A DNA stretch of 64,000 nucleotides from Agarivorans sp050870875 (GCF_050870875.2 NZ_CP194041.2:1674001-1738000); one strand, 5' to 3'; counted from the stretch's first letter, positions 42,964 through 53,358 are shown. The notes: a model not told the origin generated them from the letters alone. Program-made: numbers and translations.

Positions 42964-43992
42964 ATGAATTTGTGGCATCGCCCCTTATCGGAGAATGATC
43001 TTCGCCAAGCTTTACGAATAGCCTGCGGTGCTTGTCTTGGATTTCTCATTTGTAAATTTTTTGAGTTGAGTAACGGGGTCTTTTTTGTGGTGACCCCGAT
43101 TTTATTGCTGGGAATGGTTCCGGTGATGAATGGTCATGTGGCTCGCCAATGTATTGCAGCGGCAGTGGTTTGCGGGATTGAAGTTGGCTTACTCGCTGGC
43201 TTATTTGGCAGTCATACCATCTTAATGAGCATGTTGGTGTTTGTATTATTCCTATATAAGTTCGCTTGTATGTCAAAAGGTAGCTTGTTTCTATTTGGAG
43301 CCACAAGTTTATTGAACTTAAGTATTATGCTGCACTTTGCAAGTTATCCCAGTACCGATTTGAATGATTTGATTTTCACTAATATGGGAGCCAATCTGCT
43401 GTCGGTATTGATTGCTTTTTTGGTGACAGCCTTGATCCCCGATGTAGCTCCTCGACCCAAACCAGCCGTATTAGCAAAGCAAGCTCACCGAATGCGGCAT
43501 GAAGCGTTGATGGGGGCGTCAATTGCCACTATTTCATTCTGGGTATTTCAAGTGTTTGACTTACAAGATTCGATGTCGGCTCAGGCGACGACCATTTTAT
43601 TGCTGTTTCCAATGCATTGGAATGGTGCTTTAAGTTATGCCAGAAAAAGGGCGATAGGCACTATGTTGGGAGTGAGTACAGGCCTTGTCTGTCAGCTAGT
43701 TTTATATCATTGGTCTGGACAAATGATCTTGGTGCTTCCGCTATTGTGGATTGGACTGTTGTTGTTTAGCTATGTTCATTTGAAAGAGGGCGGTGGTTCA
43801 GGCGTTGGGTTTGGTGCTCTCACGACTTTAGGGATCTTATTTGGGCAATACCTTACACCGAGTAACGATTTGGTTTTTAGTGGTCTTTATCGACTAAGCA
43901 GTATTTTGTTTGCTACGGTTGTTACTTTGTTGGTGTGTTACCTGATTCATCGATTACTTAACAGCTTTGCGTTGACACGCTTTGGTCACTAA
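42964..43992 (+). CDS. DUF2955/FUSC-like inner-membrane exporter
   Basis: A 342-aa protein with two blocks of about five hydrophobic segments (residues 15-155 and 185-335) separated by a short basic loop, like small FUSC/aromatic-acid exporters. It matches from memory DUF2955 proteins, which are often encoded beside HlyD-type adaptors. It likely exports a small aromatic or toxic compound; the substrate is unknown. It ends the operon just before a strong terminator. Confidence 0.8.
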   Translation: MNLWHRPLSENDLRQALRIACGACLGFLICKFFELSNGVFFVVTPILLLGMVPVMNGHVARQCIAAAVVCGIEVGLLAGLFGSHTILMSMLVFVLFLYKFACMSKGSLFLFGATSLLNLSIMLHFASYPSTDLNDLIFTNMGANLLSVLIAFLVTALIPDVAPRPKPAVLAKQAHRMRHEALMGASIATISFWVFQVFDLQDSMSAQATTILLLFPMHWNGALSYARKRAIGTMLGVSTGLVCQLVLYHWSGQMILVLPLLWIGLLLFSYVHLKEGGGSGVGFGALTTLGILFGQYLTPSNDLVFSGLYRLSSILFATVVTLLVCYLIHRLLNSFALTRFGH

Positions 43993-44027
43993 GCCTGCTA
44001 TCAAAGATAAGCGGGTCGTAAGTAAAA

Positions 44028-44060
44028 GCGTAAGCAGCCGGCTTACGCTTCTTTTCCTTT
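44028..44060 (+). terminator. rho-independent terminator of the efflux operon
   Basis: 8-bp stem GCGTAAGC / GCTTACGC, loop AGCCG, followed by TTCTTTTCCTTT. It lies between the converging efflux operon and ybiT. Confidence 0.75.
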
Positions 44061-44089
44061 CATTAAGCAGGTGATCTTGGCGTGAACGT

Positions 44090-45700
44090 TTAGCCGTTGG
44101 CGACTCTTAATTGCTCTGTTTGGCTGGCGAGGTATTCATTATAGCTGCCTTGAAAATCGATAATGCTTTGCTCTTTTATTTCGATTACTCGGCTAGCGAG
44201 CGAGGATACAAACTCGCGATCGTGGCTCACAAAAATGACCGTACCATCGTAAGTCTCTAAAGCTTGATTAAGCGCTTCAATGGCTTCCATATCGAGGTGG
44301 TTGGTGGGTTCGTCGAGCACTAGTACATTATTGTTTTGTAGCATCAATTTGCCAAACAACAAGCGATTTTTTTCGCCCCCCGAACATACTTTTGATTTTT
44401 TATTGAAGTCGTCTGCACTAAACAATAGTCGACCTAATAGGCCGCGAACCATTAAGTCGTCGTGTTTGGCACTACGCCATTGCGACATCCAATCAAAGAT
44501 CGAGAGTTCACAATCAAAATCGCTACTGCTGTCTTGTGGACAATAGCCAATGGTGGCATTTTCAGACCACTTAATGTCTCCATTGTTGGCTGAAATTTGT
44601 TTCATCAAACAGCGTAAAAAAGTGGTTTTTCCTGCTCCATTTTCGCCAATTACCGCCAACTTTGCCCCCGCTTCCAAAATAATATTACCTTGGCTGAATA
44701 GCGTCTCACCGGCAAAACCGTGGGCTAGATCTTCAATGATGAGTGCTTGACGGTGGAGTTTTTTATCTTGCTTAAGGCTAATTGAGGGCGTTCTACGGCT
44801 GGAAGATTTAACTTCGTCGAGGGTGATCTTTTCCATCCGTTTGGCTCGTGAGGTAGCCTGCTTGGCTTTAGAAGCATTGGCTGAAAAACGGTTCACAAAG
44901 GCCTGTAGTTCATCGATTTCGGCACTTTTCTTCGAATTTTCGCTATGCAGTTGCTCTCGGATCAGCGAAGACGCTTCGATGAATTTCTCATAGTTTCCGG
45001 GGTAAATACGCAGTTCGCCGTAATCAATATCGGCCATGTGGGTACAGACCGAGTTGAGAAAGTGGCGGTCATGGGAAATGATGATCATCGTGCACTTACG
45101 TTGGTTCAGTACTTTGGCTAACCACTCAATGGTATGAATATCTAGGTTATTGGTGGGTTCGTCGAGTAATAATATATCTGGGTTTGCAAATAGAGCTTGT
45201 GCAAGCAAGACTCGTAACTTCCATCCCGGTGCCACTTGTGCCATTAGCCCGTAGTGAAGCTCTTCGGCAATGCCTGCTTCTAATAGAATTTCACCCGCGC
45301 GACTTTCGGCACTGTATCCGTCCATTTCAGCGAATTCAGTTTCCAAGTGAGCCACGTCCATTCCGTCTTGTTCTGACATCTCGGGTAAGGCATAAATACG
45401 GTCGCGTTGTTGTTTGATTTTCCATAGGGCCGCATCGCCCATAATTACAGTATCTACCACACTAAAAGCTTCGAAGGCGAATTGGTCTTGGCTTAAGGTT
45501 CCAACCGTTTCGCCGGGGCTGATTGACACATTGCCTGAGCTAGGGGCTAGTTCTCCGCTAAGGATCTTCATAAAGGTTGATTTACCACAGCCGTTGGCGC
45601 CAATTAAGCCGTAACGGTTACCATTGCCAAACTTAGCGGAAATATTTTCGAATAGTGGCGTGGCGCCAAATTGCATGGTGATGTTTGCGGTAGAAATCAA
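44090..45700 (-). CDS. ybiT: ABC-F ATPase YbiT
   Basis: A 536-aa soluble protein with two ABC domains and no membrane part, an ABC-F ribosome-associated factor. Walker A motifs are GANGCGKST and GENGAGKTT; Walker B regions are LLLDEPTNNLD and LVLDEPTNHLD. An interdomain linker rich in charged residues lies near 240-300. The sequence, from FGATPLFENISAKFGNGNRYGLIGANG through VMGDAALWKIKQ-type stretches, closely follows E. coli YbiT. Single gene. Confidence 0.93.
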   Translation of the reverse strand: MISTANITMQFGATPLFENISAKFGNGNRYGLIGANGCGKSTFMKILSGELAPSSGNVSISPGETVGTLSQDQFAFEAFSVVDTVIMGDAALWKIKQQRDRIYALPEMSEQDGMDVAHLETEFAEMDGYSAESRAGEILLEAGIAEELHYGLMAQVAPGWKLRVLLAQALFANPDILLLDEPTNNLDIHTIEWLAKVLNQRKCTMIIISHDRHFLNSVCTHMADIDYGELRIYPGNYEKFIEASSLIREQLHSENSKKSAEIDELQAFVNRFSANASKAKQATSRAKRMEKITLDEVKSSSRRTPSISLKQDKKLHRQALIIEDLAHGFAGETLFSQGNIILEAGAKLAVIGENGAGKTTFLRCLMKQISANNGDIKWSENATIGYCPQDSSSDFDCELSIFDWMSQWRSAKHDDLMVRGLLGRLLFSADDFNKKSKVCSGGEKNRLLFGKLMLQNNNVLVLDEPTNHLDMEAIEALNQALETYDGTVIFVSHDREFVSSLASRVIEIKEQSIIDFQGSYNEYLASQTEQLRVANG

Positions 45701-45938
45701 AAGGTAATCCTAGAAAGATGGCCACGAAGGCTGAGATAAGCGGTATAAGGGGGCGCACTATAAAGAGTTGTCTCGCTAAAGTCGAGGGAAGTTGTGTGTT
45801 TATTAATCCGTTGGGTAGTTGAAGACGCAATCGCTGACGCCAGGATCCGTGTTCGAAAAGGATTGGTCACCAGCTAAGATTTGGTTAATTTTGCGCTACT
45901 GGATTGTTATGATGTTGTTTTGACAGAGGAATCGTTAA

Positions 45939-46253
45939 ATGGCTAATATTTTTTCAGGGATTGCTGAAGATTTTCAGCAAGAGCAGTTTAGTGATTTGCT
46001 AGAGCGTCCCAATATACGTATCGAGCGGATCGTTTCTTTTGGTCATCGTTCACCCGAGCAAGGCTGGTACGATCAAGCCGAGCACGAATGGGTGATGGTA
46101 TTGGAAGGCAGTGCCAGCTTGTTATTTGAAGACGGTCACGAGCAACATTTAAATAAAGGGGATTACTTTAATATCCCCGCCCATGTTAAACATAAAGTCA
46201 GTCAAACTGCAGCCGATAGGCCAACCATTTGGCTCGCTGTTTTTTACTCTTAA
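45939..46253 (+). CDS. small cupin-domain protein
   Basis: A 104-aa single-domain cupin. The first cupin motif is visible around WVMVLEGSASLLFEDGHEQHLNKGDYFNIPAHVKHKV, where Gly, His and Glu residues would form the metal site. The role is unknown; similar small proteins bind metals or act on phosphoglycolates and sugars. GAGGA precedes the ATG. Single gene, divergent from ybiT. Confidence 0.85.
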   Translation: MANIFSGIAEDFQQEQFSDLLERPNIRIERIVSFGHRSPEQGWYDQAEHEWVMVLEGSASLLFEDGHEQHLNKGDYFNIPAHVKHKVSQTAADRPTIWLAVFYS

Positions 46254-46893
46254 GCAAACTCGAAGCTTGGGGAGTTTGAAGTTGGCACTTTGATGAGTCG
46301 TTTGGCTGCCTTTGCTGTTAAGTTTCATGGTACTAGAGTTGTTTTCAAATACTTAAGGCTTCTGTTTTTTATGCTGGACTCTCTAATACCCATCTAACTC
46401 ATTCTCTGTTCATTCTTGCTGATCTAAATCAGCGCTACTAGTTACTGCGCGTCATGCCTGATTATCGGTAGATTTATGTTGCGTAATCAGTTGTTCATAT
46501 AATGAATCAGATTGGTATAAAAATTCAATCACATCGAGTTTAAAGCGAGAAGAGTCAAAATTCTTCACTTGTTTGGTAACTTATCTAACTTAGAAAAAGA
46601 TTCAATGCAGACATCCTTTAACGGGGATCATCCATTCACCACCAAACTATGGATAAATTTTGAGACATATTAAAAAATTTCAAATTGTAACTAAAACTAT
46701 GATTGATTTTTATTCGAGGGAGACCCCTTTAAATGCAGCGCAATTAAATGGGGCTTAGGCGAACCCTTCAGCTGTGCGGGTTGTTCATTGATTCGAGCTT
46801 GGTCCATGAGTTATGTCGGTAACTACATTTTATCGGATCAATTAACAATAAACGCTTGCAAAAGTTATCACTAGAGAGCTTTTAGGATAGAAC
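46254..46893. other. 640-bp stretch without a recognised gene
   Basis: AT-rich with stop codons in all frames at short intervals. I see no long hairpin, tRNA-like fold or repeat shared with the rest of the window. It separates the cupin gene from the converging SPFH gene; it may be decayed coding sequence. Confidence 0.5.
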
Positions 46894-48285
46894 TTATTTG
46901 TTGATTTCTCGGTCGTAGCTGAGGCGTTTTGCTGCATCTAAGGTGAGCATTTGCATAAATGCTCGAGTTTCTGAATCGCTGCCTGCTGGTGTTGCCGCAC
47001 TCCCCGCGCCAAATACGTTGGTGGGTACATTGCGTTTGGCAAAAGCATCGGCCCACAAGCTTTGAATTTTCACTTCAGCTTCGAGTTTTTGAGCAAGCGC
47101 GTTATCAGCTTCCAGAATGACCCGTTTTTGGTAGGCTTCTGCTTCCGCTAACGTTCTTTTAGTTTCGGCTTCGATGCGGGCTTTTTCCAGGTCAATTTCT
47201 GCGGTTTCTTTGGAAATCTCGGCTTGCGCCTTCATTTTTTCAGCGTTGGTGATCGCAAGTTGTTTGTCGGTTTGTGCTTCTGTGGTTTTTTGGATCTGTT
47301 CTACTTTCGCTTTGGCTTGACGCTCTGCCACTTCGCGCTCACCTCGGGCAATTGCGAGTAAGCGCTGCTCTTCTTCCTGCACTCGTTGTTCTCTGGCAAT
47401 CGCGCGGTCTGCCGAAGCCTTTTGTTTTAATTGCATTCGTTCGATAAATTTGGCGTTAGGACGCATATCTGTGACCAAGGCGGATACGACGGTGACCCCA
47501 AAGTCGAGGAAACGTTGCGATTTTCGGCGCGGTTGTCCGTTGCTATCTAGAACTTTATTTACTACAAACACTGTTTTACTGTCATCGCCATATTCTTGCT
47601 GATCTTTGCCTAGCGCAGCATTAGCACTGCCGCTGGTGGCTTGTTTAGAATGAATGGTAATTTCTTCGCGCTTCACCAATAAGATCCCACTGCTCATTTG
47701 ATTTTCAAACTCAGAATTAAATTCGGTTCGTCCGCCAGCATAATATTCTTCTGCGGCCATCAGCGAAGCATTGGCCTGCAAAGTTTCTTTAAACGCCGGG
47801 ATCAGCGCTGTACGTAGCAGGTTTTCAGGGGATCTAAATTCGTGGGCTAGTTTTAAAAAGGAGTCATGGTCAGAGGGAATTGAAAAGCGCACTGTCGCCT
47901 CAGCATGGGCGTCTACTTGGTCAAGAAACATGATGCTCATCGGCGGTAAACTAGCTGAGGAATTATCCGAATCTTTCTCTGCACGGATTGGGTTTGCCGA
48001 GGCACCAGTAAGCGCTTGTACCGTCATTGAACGCTTCCAGGAATTATAACGACCAAAGGGATAAAATTTATAACCGACCTCGGTGACAACCGCTTCATTA
48101 CCGGTGACCGTACGTACATGATAGATATAGCCGGGCTCTGCGTAGAAAAACGAATTACTGAGGGTATAAATTAAAGCCGCCAGTGCAACCAGACCCACAA
48201 TGAATTTGTAATTAAATTCAAATTTACTGGCTATTTTTTTCACGCTTTTGGCTGCATCGTTATTTTTGACAAGATCGTCAGACAT
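46894..48285 (-). CDS. SPFH/Band 7 membrane protein
   Basis: A 463-aa protein with one N-terminal membrane segment (about residues 28-48), an SPFH/prohibitin domain (about 50-285) and a long charged coiled coil rich in Ala, Glu, Lys and Gln (about 290-420). Members build oligomeric rings in membrane microdomains and modulate proteases. No NfeD or FtsH gene is adjacent, so the partner is unknown. It appears to be a single gene with its own promoter. Confidence 0.85.
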   Translation of the reverse strand: MSDDLVKNNDAAKSVKKIASKFEFNYKFIVGLVALAALIYTLSNSFFYAEPGYIYHVRTVTGNEAVVTEVGYKFYPFGRYNSWKRSMTVQALTGASANPIRAEKDSDNSSASLPPMSIMFLDQVDAHAEATVRFSIPSDHDSFLKLAHEFRSPENLLRTALIPAFKETLQANASLMAAEEYYAGGRTEFNSEFENQMSSGILLVKREEITIHSKQATSGSANAALGKDQQEYGDDSKTVFVVNKVLDSNGQPRRKSQRFLDFGVTVVSALVTDMRPNAKFIERMQLKQKASADRAIAREQRVQEEEQRLLAIARGEREVAERQAKAKVEQIQKTTEAQTDKQLAITNAEKMKAQAEISKETAEIDLEKARIEAETKRTLAEAEAYQKRVILEADNALAQKLEAEVKIQSLWADAFAKRNVPTNVFGAGSAATPAGSDSETRAFMQMLTLDAAKRLSYDREINK

Positions 48286-48438
48286 GATGAGTTCCTTCTA
48301 CTCGGTTTTTGACTTGGATTTTTGCGGGGCGCATGATAACAGAATTAAAATACTAATAATGACTTTTTTGTCAATTTAATTTAGGGCTTATAAATTTGAT
48401 GAGGCAAAGCCAGCATACTTTGCTGGCTTGGAGATGAT

Positions 48439-49905
48439 TTAGGCTTTGGCCGGAATATTTTTTAGGGTGCTGAGCAGTAATTGCCAGTATTTTTCGACCG
48501 CTGCAATTTCTACTTTTTCATCGGGGCTATGCGGAAATTTAATGGTGGGGCCAAAGGAGGCCATATCCCACTGAGGGTAGGCCGATTTGAATAAGCCACA
48601 TTCCAAGCCCGCATGGATAACCATCACTTTCGGGCATTCACCAAATAGCTGTTGGTAGCTATCCTGAATAACGGTTTTGAGCACCGAGTCTGTTTCTGGT
48701 TTCCAACCCGGATAAGCACCAGAGAAGCTAAATTTGGCATCAGTTAAGCTAAACAACGAGGCTATGCTGGCTTCCACTTGGAGACGGCTTGAGTCGATGA
48801 GCGAGCGAACTAAGATTTTGATCTCGATGTTACCTTGCTGATCGCGTTTTATTACACCTAAGTTCAGAGAGGTTTCGACTACGCCGACGATGTCTTGGCT
48901 CATGCTCACCACACCATTGTTACAGGCGTTTAGGCTATCAATTACTTGACTTGATAGGCGCGCGCTAAAGCTTTGTTGTGGCGTGGTTATTTCGGTGAGT
49001 TCGATACATAAATTGGTTTCTACTTTACCAAACTCATCGGCAATGGCTTGACGCTGTTGTGCTACTAAATCGATGAGGGCGGTTTTTTGGCTCGCATCGT
49101 AGACCAGCTGACAGCGGGCTTCGCGTGGGATGGCGTTACGCAGACTACCGCCCTGAATATCGCATAAAATCGGTTCTAAGCCTTGTTGTTGCATTGCCGC
49201 AAGCACTCGTAACATCAGTTTGTTGGCGTTAGCGCGTCCGCTATCGATATCACAACCGGAGTGTCCTCCCTTTAAACCTTTAATGTTGAGCGCGATGGCG
49301 GCTTGTTGGTTGGTGGTTGGCTGATAGTTTGCTGCAAAAGTAAGGTTGGTATCACCGCCACCGGCACAGCCCATATATACTTCCCCCTCTTGCTCGGAGT
49401 CAGTATTAATGAGCAGCGAACCTTCTAATAGGCCAGCCTCAAGGCCAAATGCGCCGGTCATACCCGCTTCTTCATCAATGGTAAATAGAGCTTCAATGGG
49501 GCCGTGGGCAATTTTGTCACTGGTTAATATGGCTAAGATCGAGGCGCCACCAATACCATTATCTGCTCCTAATGTGGTGCCTTTGGCGGTGACCCATTCT
49601 CCATCGATATAGGGCTGAATCGGATCTTCGGCAAAGTTGTGTTGGGTATCATTGTTCGCTTGGGGAACCATGTCTAGATGGGCTTGTAGGATCACTCCTT
49701 GTCTATCTTCCATGCCTGCTGTGGCTGGTTTTTTGATAATGATATTCCCTACGGCATCTTGGAAGTGCTCTAGCTGGTGTTGCTGGGCTAAGCTAAGTAT
49801 CCAATCAATCATGGCTTGTTCATGTTTAGAGGGGTGGGGAATAGAACAAATTGTTGCGAAGTGCTGCCATAGCGGCTGGGGTGATAGAGAAGACAATGTA
49901 GACAC
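48439..49905 (-). CDS. pepD: aminoacyl-histidine dipeptidase (peptidase D)
   Basis: A 488-aa M20-family zinc peptidase cleaving Xaa-His dipeptides in the cytoplasm. Zinc ligands and catalytic residues appear in order: His and Asp in QAHLDMVPQ, Asp in GADNGIGG, Glu-Glu in TIDEEAGMTG, Asp in NTDSEQEGE and His near the C-terminus in VIHAGLECGLF. Length and sequence follow E. coli PepD. Divergent from the NCS2 permease; single gene. Confidence 0.93.
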   Translation of the reverse strand: MSTLSSLSPQPLWQHFATICSIPHPSKHEQAMIDWILSLAQQHQLEHFQDAVGNIIIKKPATAGMEDRQGVILQAHLDMVPQANNDTQHNFAEDPIQPYIDGEWVTAKGTTLGADNGIGGASILAILTSDKIAHGPIEALFTIDEEAGMTGAFGLEAGLLEGSLLINTDSEQEGEVYMGCAGGGDTNLTFAANYQPTTNQQAAIALNIKGLKGGHSGCDIDSGRANANKLMLRVLAAMQQQGLEPILCDIQGGSLRNAIPREARCQLVYDASQKTALIDLVAQQRQAIADEFGKVETNLCIELTEITTPQQSFSARLSSQVIDSLNACNNGVVSMSQDIVGVVETSLNLGVIKRDQQGNIEIKILVRSLIDSSRLQVEASIASLFSLTDAKFSFSGAYPGWKPETDSVLKTVIQDSYQQLFGECPKVMVIHAGLECGLFKSAYPQWDMASFGPTIKFPHSPDEKVEIAAVEKYWQLLLSTLKNIPAKA

Positions 49906-50280
49906 AATGTTACCTTAAATCTGTTTTTTTAGAATTAACTCACTTTATCAGCAAGGAAACTTTAATATAAGTCTGCTTATTGGCTTTTGTTTAGAATATA
50001 TACGTATTGGCTAGAAAAGTTGAATCTGGATGACCGTTAGCATGATAACTCGCTACTAAAAAGGGATAAATCACGCAGATAAACGAAGTATTTCTATTTT
50101 ATCCAGCTATCTTAACGTTCTAAGTTGAAAAAAATGGTGGTTTTTACTGATCTAGCTCAGTTTGGTGAGAACATACAGTAGCTTCTTGCTGGAGCCATGA
50201 ATATAATGCCCCGCGATTGCCGCTACTAGCACAACGGAGCGGCCCAATAAATACCTGTTGTCCAAGGAACATACATCGAG

Positions 50281-51570
50281 ATGTTAGAGAAACTATTTAA
50301 ATTAAAGGCGCATGGTACGGATCTGCGCACTGAAGTTATTGCTGGGATTACTACCTTTTTAACAATGGCTTACATTATCTTTGTAAACCCAAGCATGTTA
50401 GCGGCCACTGGGATGGATCAAGGAGCGGTATTTGTCGCGACTTGTTTAGCGGCCGCAATTGGTTGCTTTATTATGGGCTTGTATGCCAATTATCCGATTG
50501 CTCAAGCGCCGGGAATGGGCTTGAATGCCTTTTTCACCTACGGGGTGGTTCTTGGTATGGGACACACTTGGCAAGTTGCCTTGGGTGCGGTATTTCTCTC
50601 GGGTTGTATTTTCACTTGTTTGAGCTTATTTAAAGTTCGTGAATGGATCATTAACTCGATCCCACAAACACTGCGGGTTGGTATTGCCGCGGGTATTGGT
50701 TTGTTCCTCGGTTTTATTGCCTTACAAAATGCCGGCATCGTGGTGGATAACTCAGCCACTTTGATCAGTTTAGGTCACCAAAACCCGCATCAGATGATCT
50801 TAGCGGCTTTAGGTTTCTTCCTGATTATTGGCTTAGAATACCGCAAGGTTAAAGGTGGTGTACTTATCTCCATTTTGGCGATTACCGCTTTATCTATTGT
50901 ACTGGGTTATAGCCAGTATCATGGTGTGATGTCGATGCCACCGAATCCAGCACCTACTTTCTTACAACTGGATATTGCGGGCGCCTTCGATATATCGATG
51001 CTCAGTGTTATTTTTGCATTTTTGTTTGTGGACTTGTTTGATACAGCTGGAACCCTTACCGCGGTTGCGCAGCGTGGCAACTTATTGGATGAACACGGTC
51101 ACTTACCTAATTTGAAAAAAGCGTTGTTGGCCGATTCAACGGCCACTGTAACCGGGTCACTATTGGGAACGTCAAGCACCACATCTTACGTTGAAAGTGG
51201 AGCGGGTGTTGAAGTTGGCGGACGCACTGGTCTTACTGCTGTGGTTGTGGGGATCTTATTTGTATTGGCATTGCTGTTCTCTCCTCTGGCCGGGATGATT
51301 CCTGCCTATGCCACTGCTGGTGCCTTGTTCTATGTTTGTATCTTGATGCTATCGGGTCTCGTCAATGTTGATTGGACTGATTTGACCGAGGCTGCACCCG
51401 CTGCAATTGTGGCAATCTTGATGCCCTTGTCCTTCTCGATTGCCGATGGTATAGCGGTTGGTTTTATTTCTTACGCAGTGATTAAATTACTGGCTGGACG
51501 CCATAAAGAAGTTCCCCTTAGCGTATGGGTTCTGGCGCTAGTATTCTTGCTAAAGTTTGCATTTTTCTAG
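50281..51570 (+). CDS. NCS2-family adenine/guanine/hypoxanthine permease (AzgA-like)
   Basis: A 429-aa membrane transporter with 12-14 hydrophobic segments. The N-terminal TEVIAGITTFLTMAYIIFVNP and APGMGLNAFFTY are diagnostic of the AzgA-like branch (E. coli AdeP/GhxP). SSTTSYVESGAGVEVGGRTGLTA is the second conserved block. It imports purine bases, so it complements the purine regulon, but I see no RutR-like operator upstream (49906-50280 shows no clear site). It has its own terminator. Confidence 0.9.
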   Translation: MLEKLFKLKAHGTDLRTEVIAGITTFLTMAYIIFVNPSMLAATGMDQGAVFVATCLAAAIGCFIMGLYANYPIAQAPGMGLNAFFTYGVVLGMGHTWQVALGAVFLSGCIFTCLSLFKVREWIINSIPQTLRVGIAAGIGLFLGFIALQNAGIVVDNSATLISLGHQNPHQMILAALGFFLIIGLEYRKVKGGVLISILAITALSIVLGYSQYHGVMSMPPNPAPTFLQLDIAGAFDISMLSVIFAFLFVDLFDTAGTLTAVAQRGNLLDEHGHLPNLKKALLADSTATVTGSLLGTSSTTSYVESGAGVEVGGRTGLTAVVVGILFVLALLFSPLAGMIPAYATAGALFYVCILMLSGLVNVDWTDLTEAAPAAIVAILMPLSFSIADGIAVGFISYAVIKLLAGRHKEVPLSVWVLALVFLLKFAFF

Positions 51571-51590
51571 TCATTTTGTATTTTTTATAA

Positions 51591-51620
51591 AAAGCCATCA
51601 CAACGTGATGGCTTTTTTTT
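51591..51620 (+). terminator. rho-independent terminator after the AzgA-like permease
   Basis: Stem AAAGCCATCA / TGATGGCTTT, loop CAACG, followed by a run of eight T. It lies 21 bp past the stop. Confidence 0.9.
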
Positions 51621-51662
51621 ATGTTATATTTTCTTCATTAATCAATATTTAGGCCTGCGAAT

Positions 51663-52892
51663 GTGAAAGAGAATCTCTCTGAAGTGCTGTTTAAACCACG
51701 GATCAATGTGCTCGAAACATCGGCAATTTCTAATACTTTGGCGAAGGATTCTACAGCGGAAGGACAACAAGAAGGACGTAACTGGTATCGTTTGTTACGT
51801 CGTGAATATTGGGCTTGGTTAGGTTTAGACCCGATTGAAACCGAACGCTTATTTGCCGACATAGCGATAAGTGATAAACCTCGTACCAGTGCATTACTCG
51901 ATACGGTGGGGGGCTATCAACCAGGAAATTGGAATTTTGAGTGGATGCAACGTGCCGTGCGTCATCAAACGGAAGCCAAGAAAGCCGAGCAAGGTGGTGA
52001 TAAATCATTAGCTTACCAGCAGTTTTTAAATGCTAGCTATAGCGCGACGATTGCCGCTTATCCACATTTTAAAGGGGATGATCTGGCCACTTCGGCTCAA
52101 GCTTTAGCTTACAATAACTTTGCTTCGGCGATGCAACAAAGTGAATATGTTTGCAAGACCATGCAGATTCCCATCGAAGGTAAGAAAGTCGCCTGTTATC
52201 TGCATCTGCCCGATACCGATTCGATAAAACCGGTGGTATTAGTTAGTGGTGGACTTGATACTATACAAACTGAGCTCTATCCCATATTTGAACGGTTTTT
52301 AGCGCCTGCAGGTATTGCGATGTTAAGTATAGATTTACCCGGCGCTGGTTTCTGTTCACCGTGGCGCTTACAGCAAGATAGTAGCCGAATTCATCTGGCT
52401 GTATTGGACTACTTGCCAGAAATTCCTTGGGTGGATCAAGATAGAGTGGGGATCTTGGGTTATCGTTTTGCTGGAAATGTTGCGGCGCGTTTGGCTTTTC
52501 TTGCTAGTAACCGCCTAAGAGCTGTGGTCACGATTGGTGCGCCAGTCGACCGACTATTTACCGATGTCACCCGTTTTCAGTCGATGCCGCAAATGTATCG
52601 AGATTGTTTAGCGAACCGCAGTGGTGGTAACTCGGCGAATCGCGATAACTTATTCTATCGTTGTCTGCCTTTGTCACTGAAGACCCAAGGAATTTTAGGT
52701 GGCGCTAGAACCAAACTGCCGATGTATATTGTTGGACGAGAGAACGACCCAATCTCACCGCAAGCAGATATTACGCTGCTCGGTGCTGCCTCTCAAAGCA
52801 GTCAGGTTAGTATGATGAAAGAGCATGATTACTTACAAAATTACAATCAAATCTTTACGGAGGTCACGCAATGGTTACAAAAGCATTTGTGA
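51663..52892 (+). CDS. frsA: esterase FrsA (fermentation/respiration switch protein)
   Basis: A 409-aa alpha/beta-hydrolase fold protein. The start at GTG 51663 gives VKENLSEVLFKPRINVLETS, aligned from memory with the E. coli FrsA N-terminus. Later blocks AAYPHFKGDDLA, SGGLDTIQTELYPIFERFLAPAGIAMLSIDLPGAG and PWVDQDRVGILGYRFAGN match it too. FrsA interacts with the PTS protein EIIA-Glc in E. coli. It sits upstream of crl, as in related genomes. Confidence 0.9.
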   Translation: MKENLSEVLFKPRINVLETSAISNTLAKDSTAEGQQEGRNWYRLLRREYWAWLGLDPIETERLFADIAISDKPRTSALLDTVGGYQPGNWNFEWMQRAVRHQTEAKKAEQGGDKSLAYQQFLNASYSATIAAYPHFKGDDLATSAQALAYNNFASAMQQSEYVCKTMQIPIEGKKVACYLHLPDTDSIKPVVLVSGGLDTIQTELYPIFERFLAPAGIAMLSIDLPGAGFCSPWRLQQDSSRIHLAVLDYLPEIPWVDQDRVGILGYRFAGNVAARLAFLASNRLRAVVTIGAPVDRLFTDVTRFQSMPQMYRDCLANRSGGNSANRDNLFYRCLPLSLKTQGILGGARTKLPMYIVGRENDPISPQADITLLGAASQSSQVSMMKEHDYLQNYNQIFTEVTQWLQKHL

Positions 52893-52962
52893 CTTCATTA
52901 TGTTGTGGTCATTATGGTAAGGTAATAATTTAGACAATAATCACTATGGAGAGATTAAGCGC

Positions 52963-53358
52963 ATGGAAGTGACTTGGCCAAGCCATGGAAAGTTAAGCTC
53001 AACATTTACGGCTATGGGTCCTTATTATCGGAAGGAACATAGCGTAAAGGAACAGTATTTTTTTGATTGCCTAGCCTCATGTGTTAGCGCTAAGCCAGCA
53101 GCTGAAGAACGAGAGTTTTTTGGTTGGTGGCTGGAGTTGCGGCTGGTTGATAGTGGCTTTGAATATCATTATTGGTATGGTCTCTACGACAAACAAGGTG
53201 AATGGCAAAAAATGTCGATCCCGCAAAAAAATCTGCAAGAGGTGCAACAGTCTTTAGACGTTTTCTACCAAAAATTAGTTACCCAACTGGACAAATTTAG
53301 TATCACCCTGAGTGCTGCTCCTTCCTTATCCCCGAACTTGACTCTCCCGGCAGCTTAA
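52963..53358 (+). CDS. crl: sigma factor-binding protein Crl
   Basis: A 131-aa cytoplasmic protein that favours sigma-S holoenzyme formation. The conserved features FTAMGPYYRKE, FFDCLASCVSAKPA and EFFGWWLELRLVDSGFEYHYWYGLYDKQGEW are clear against E. coli Crl. GAGA precedes the ATG. It lies between frsA and proB, an arrangement conserved among enteric and vibrio relatives. Its presence argues for RpoS-dependent stress control in this organism. Confidence 0.93.
   Translation: MEVTWPSHGKLSSTFTAMGPYYRKEHSVKEQYFFDCLASCVSAKPAAEEREFFGWWLELRLVDSGFEYHYWYGLYDKQGEWQKMSIPQKNLQEVQQSLDVFYQKLVTQLDKFSITLSAAPSLSPNLTLPAA

Noticed and set aside
50150..50280. Possible purine-responsive site or riboswitch before the AzgA-like permease
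   Set aside because: No RutR-like operator, PurR box or purine-aptamer core could be recognised.
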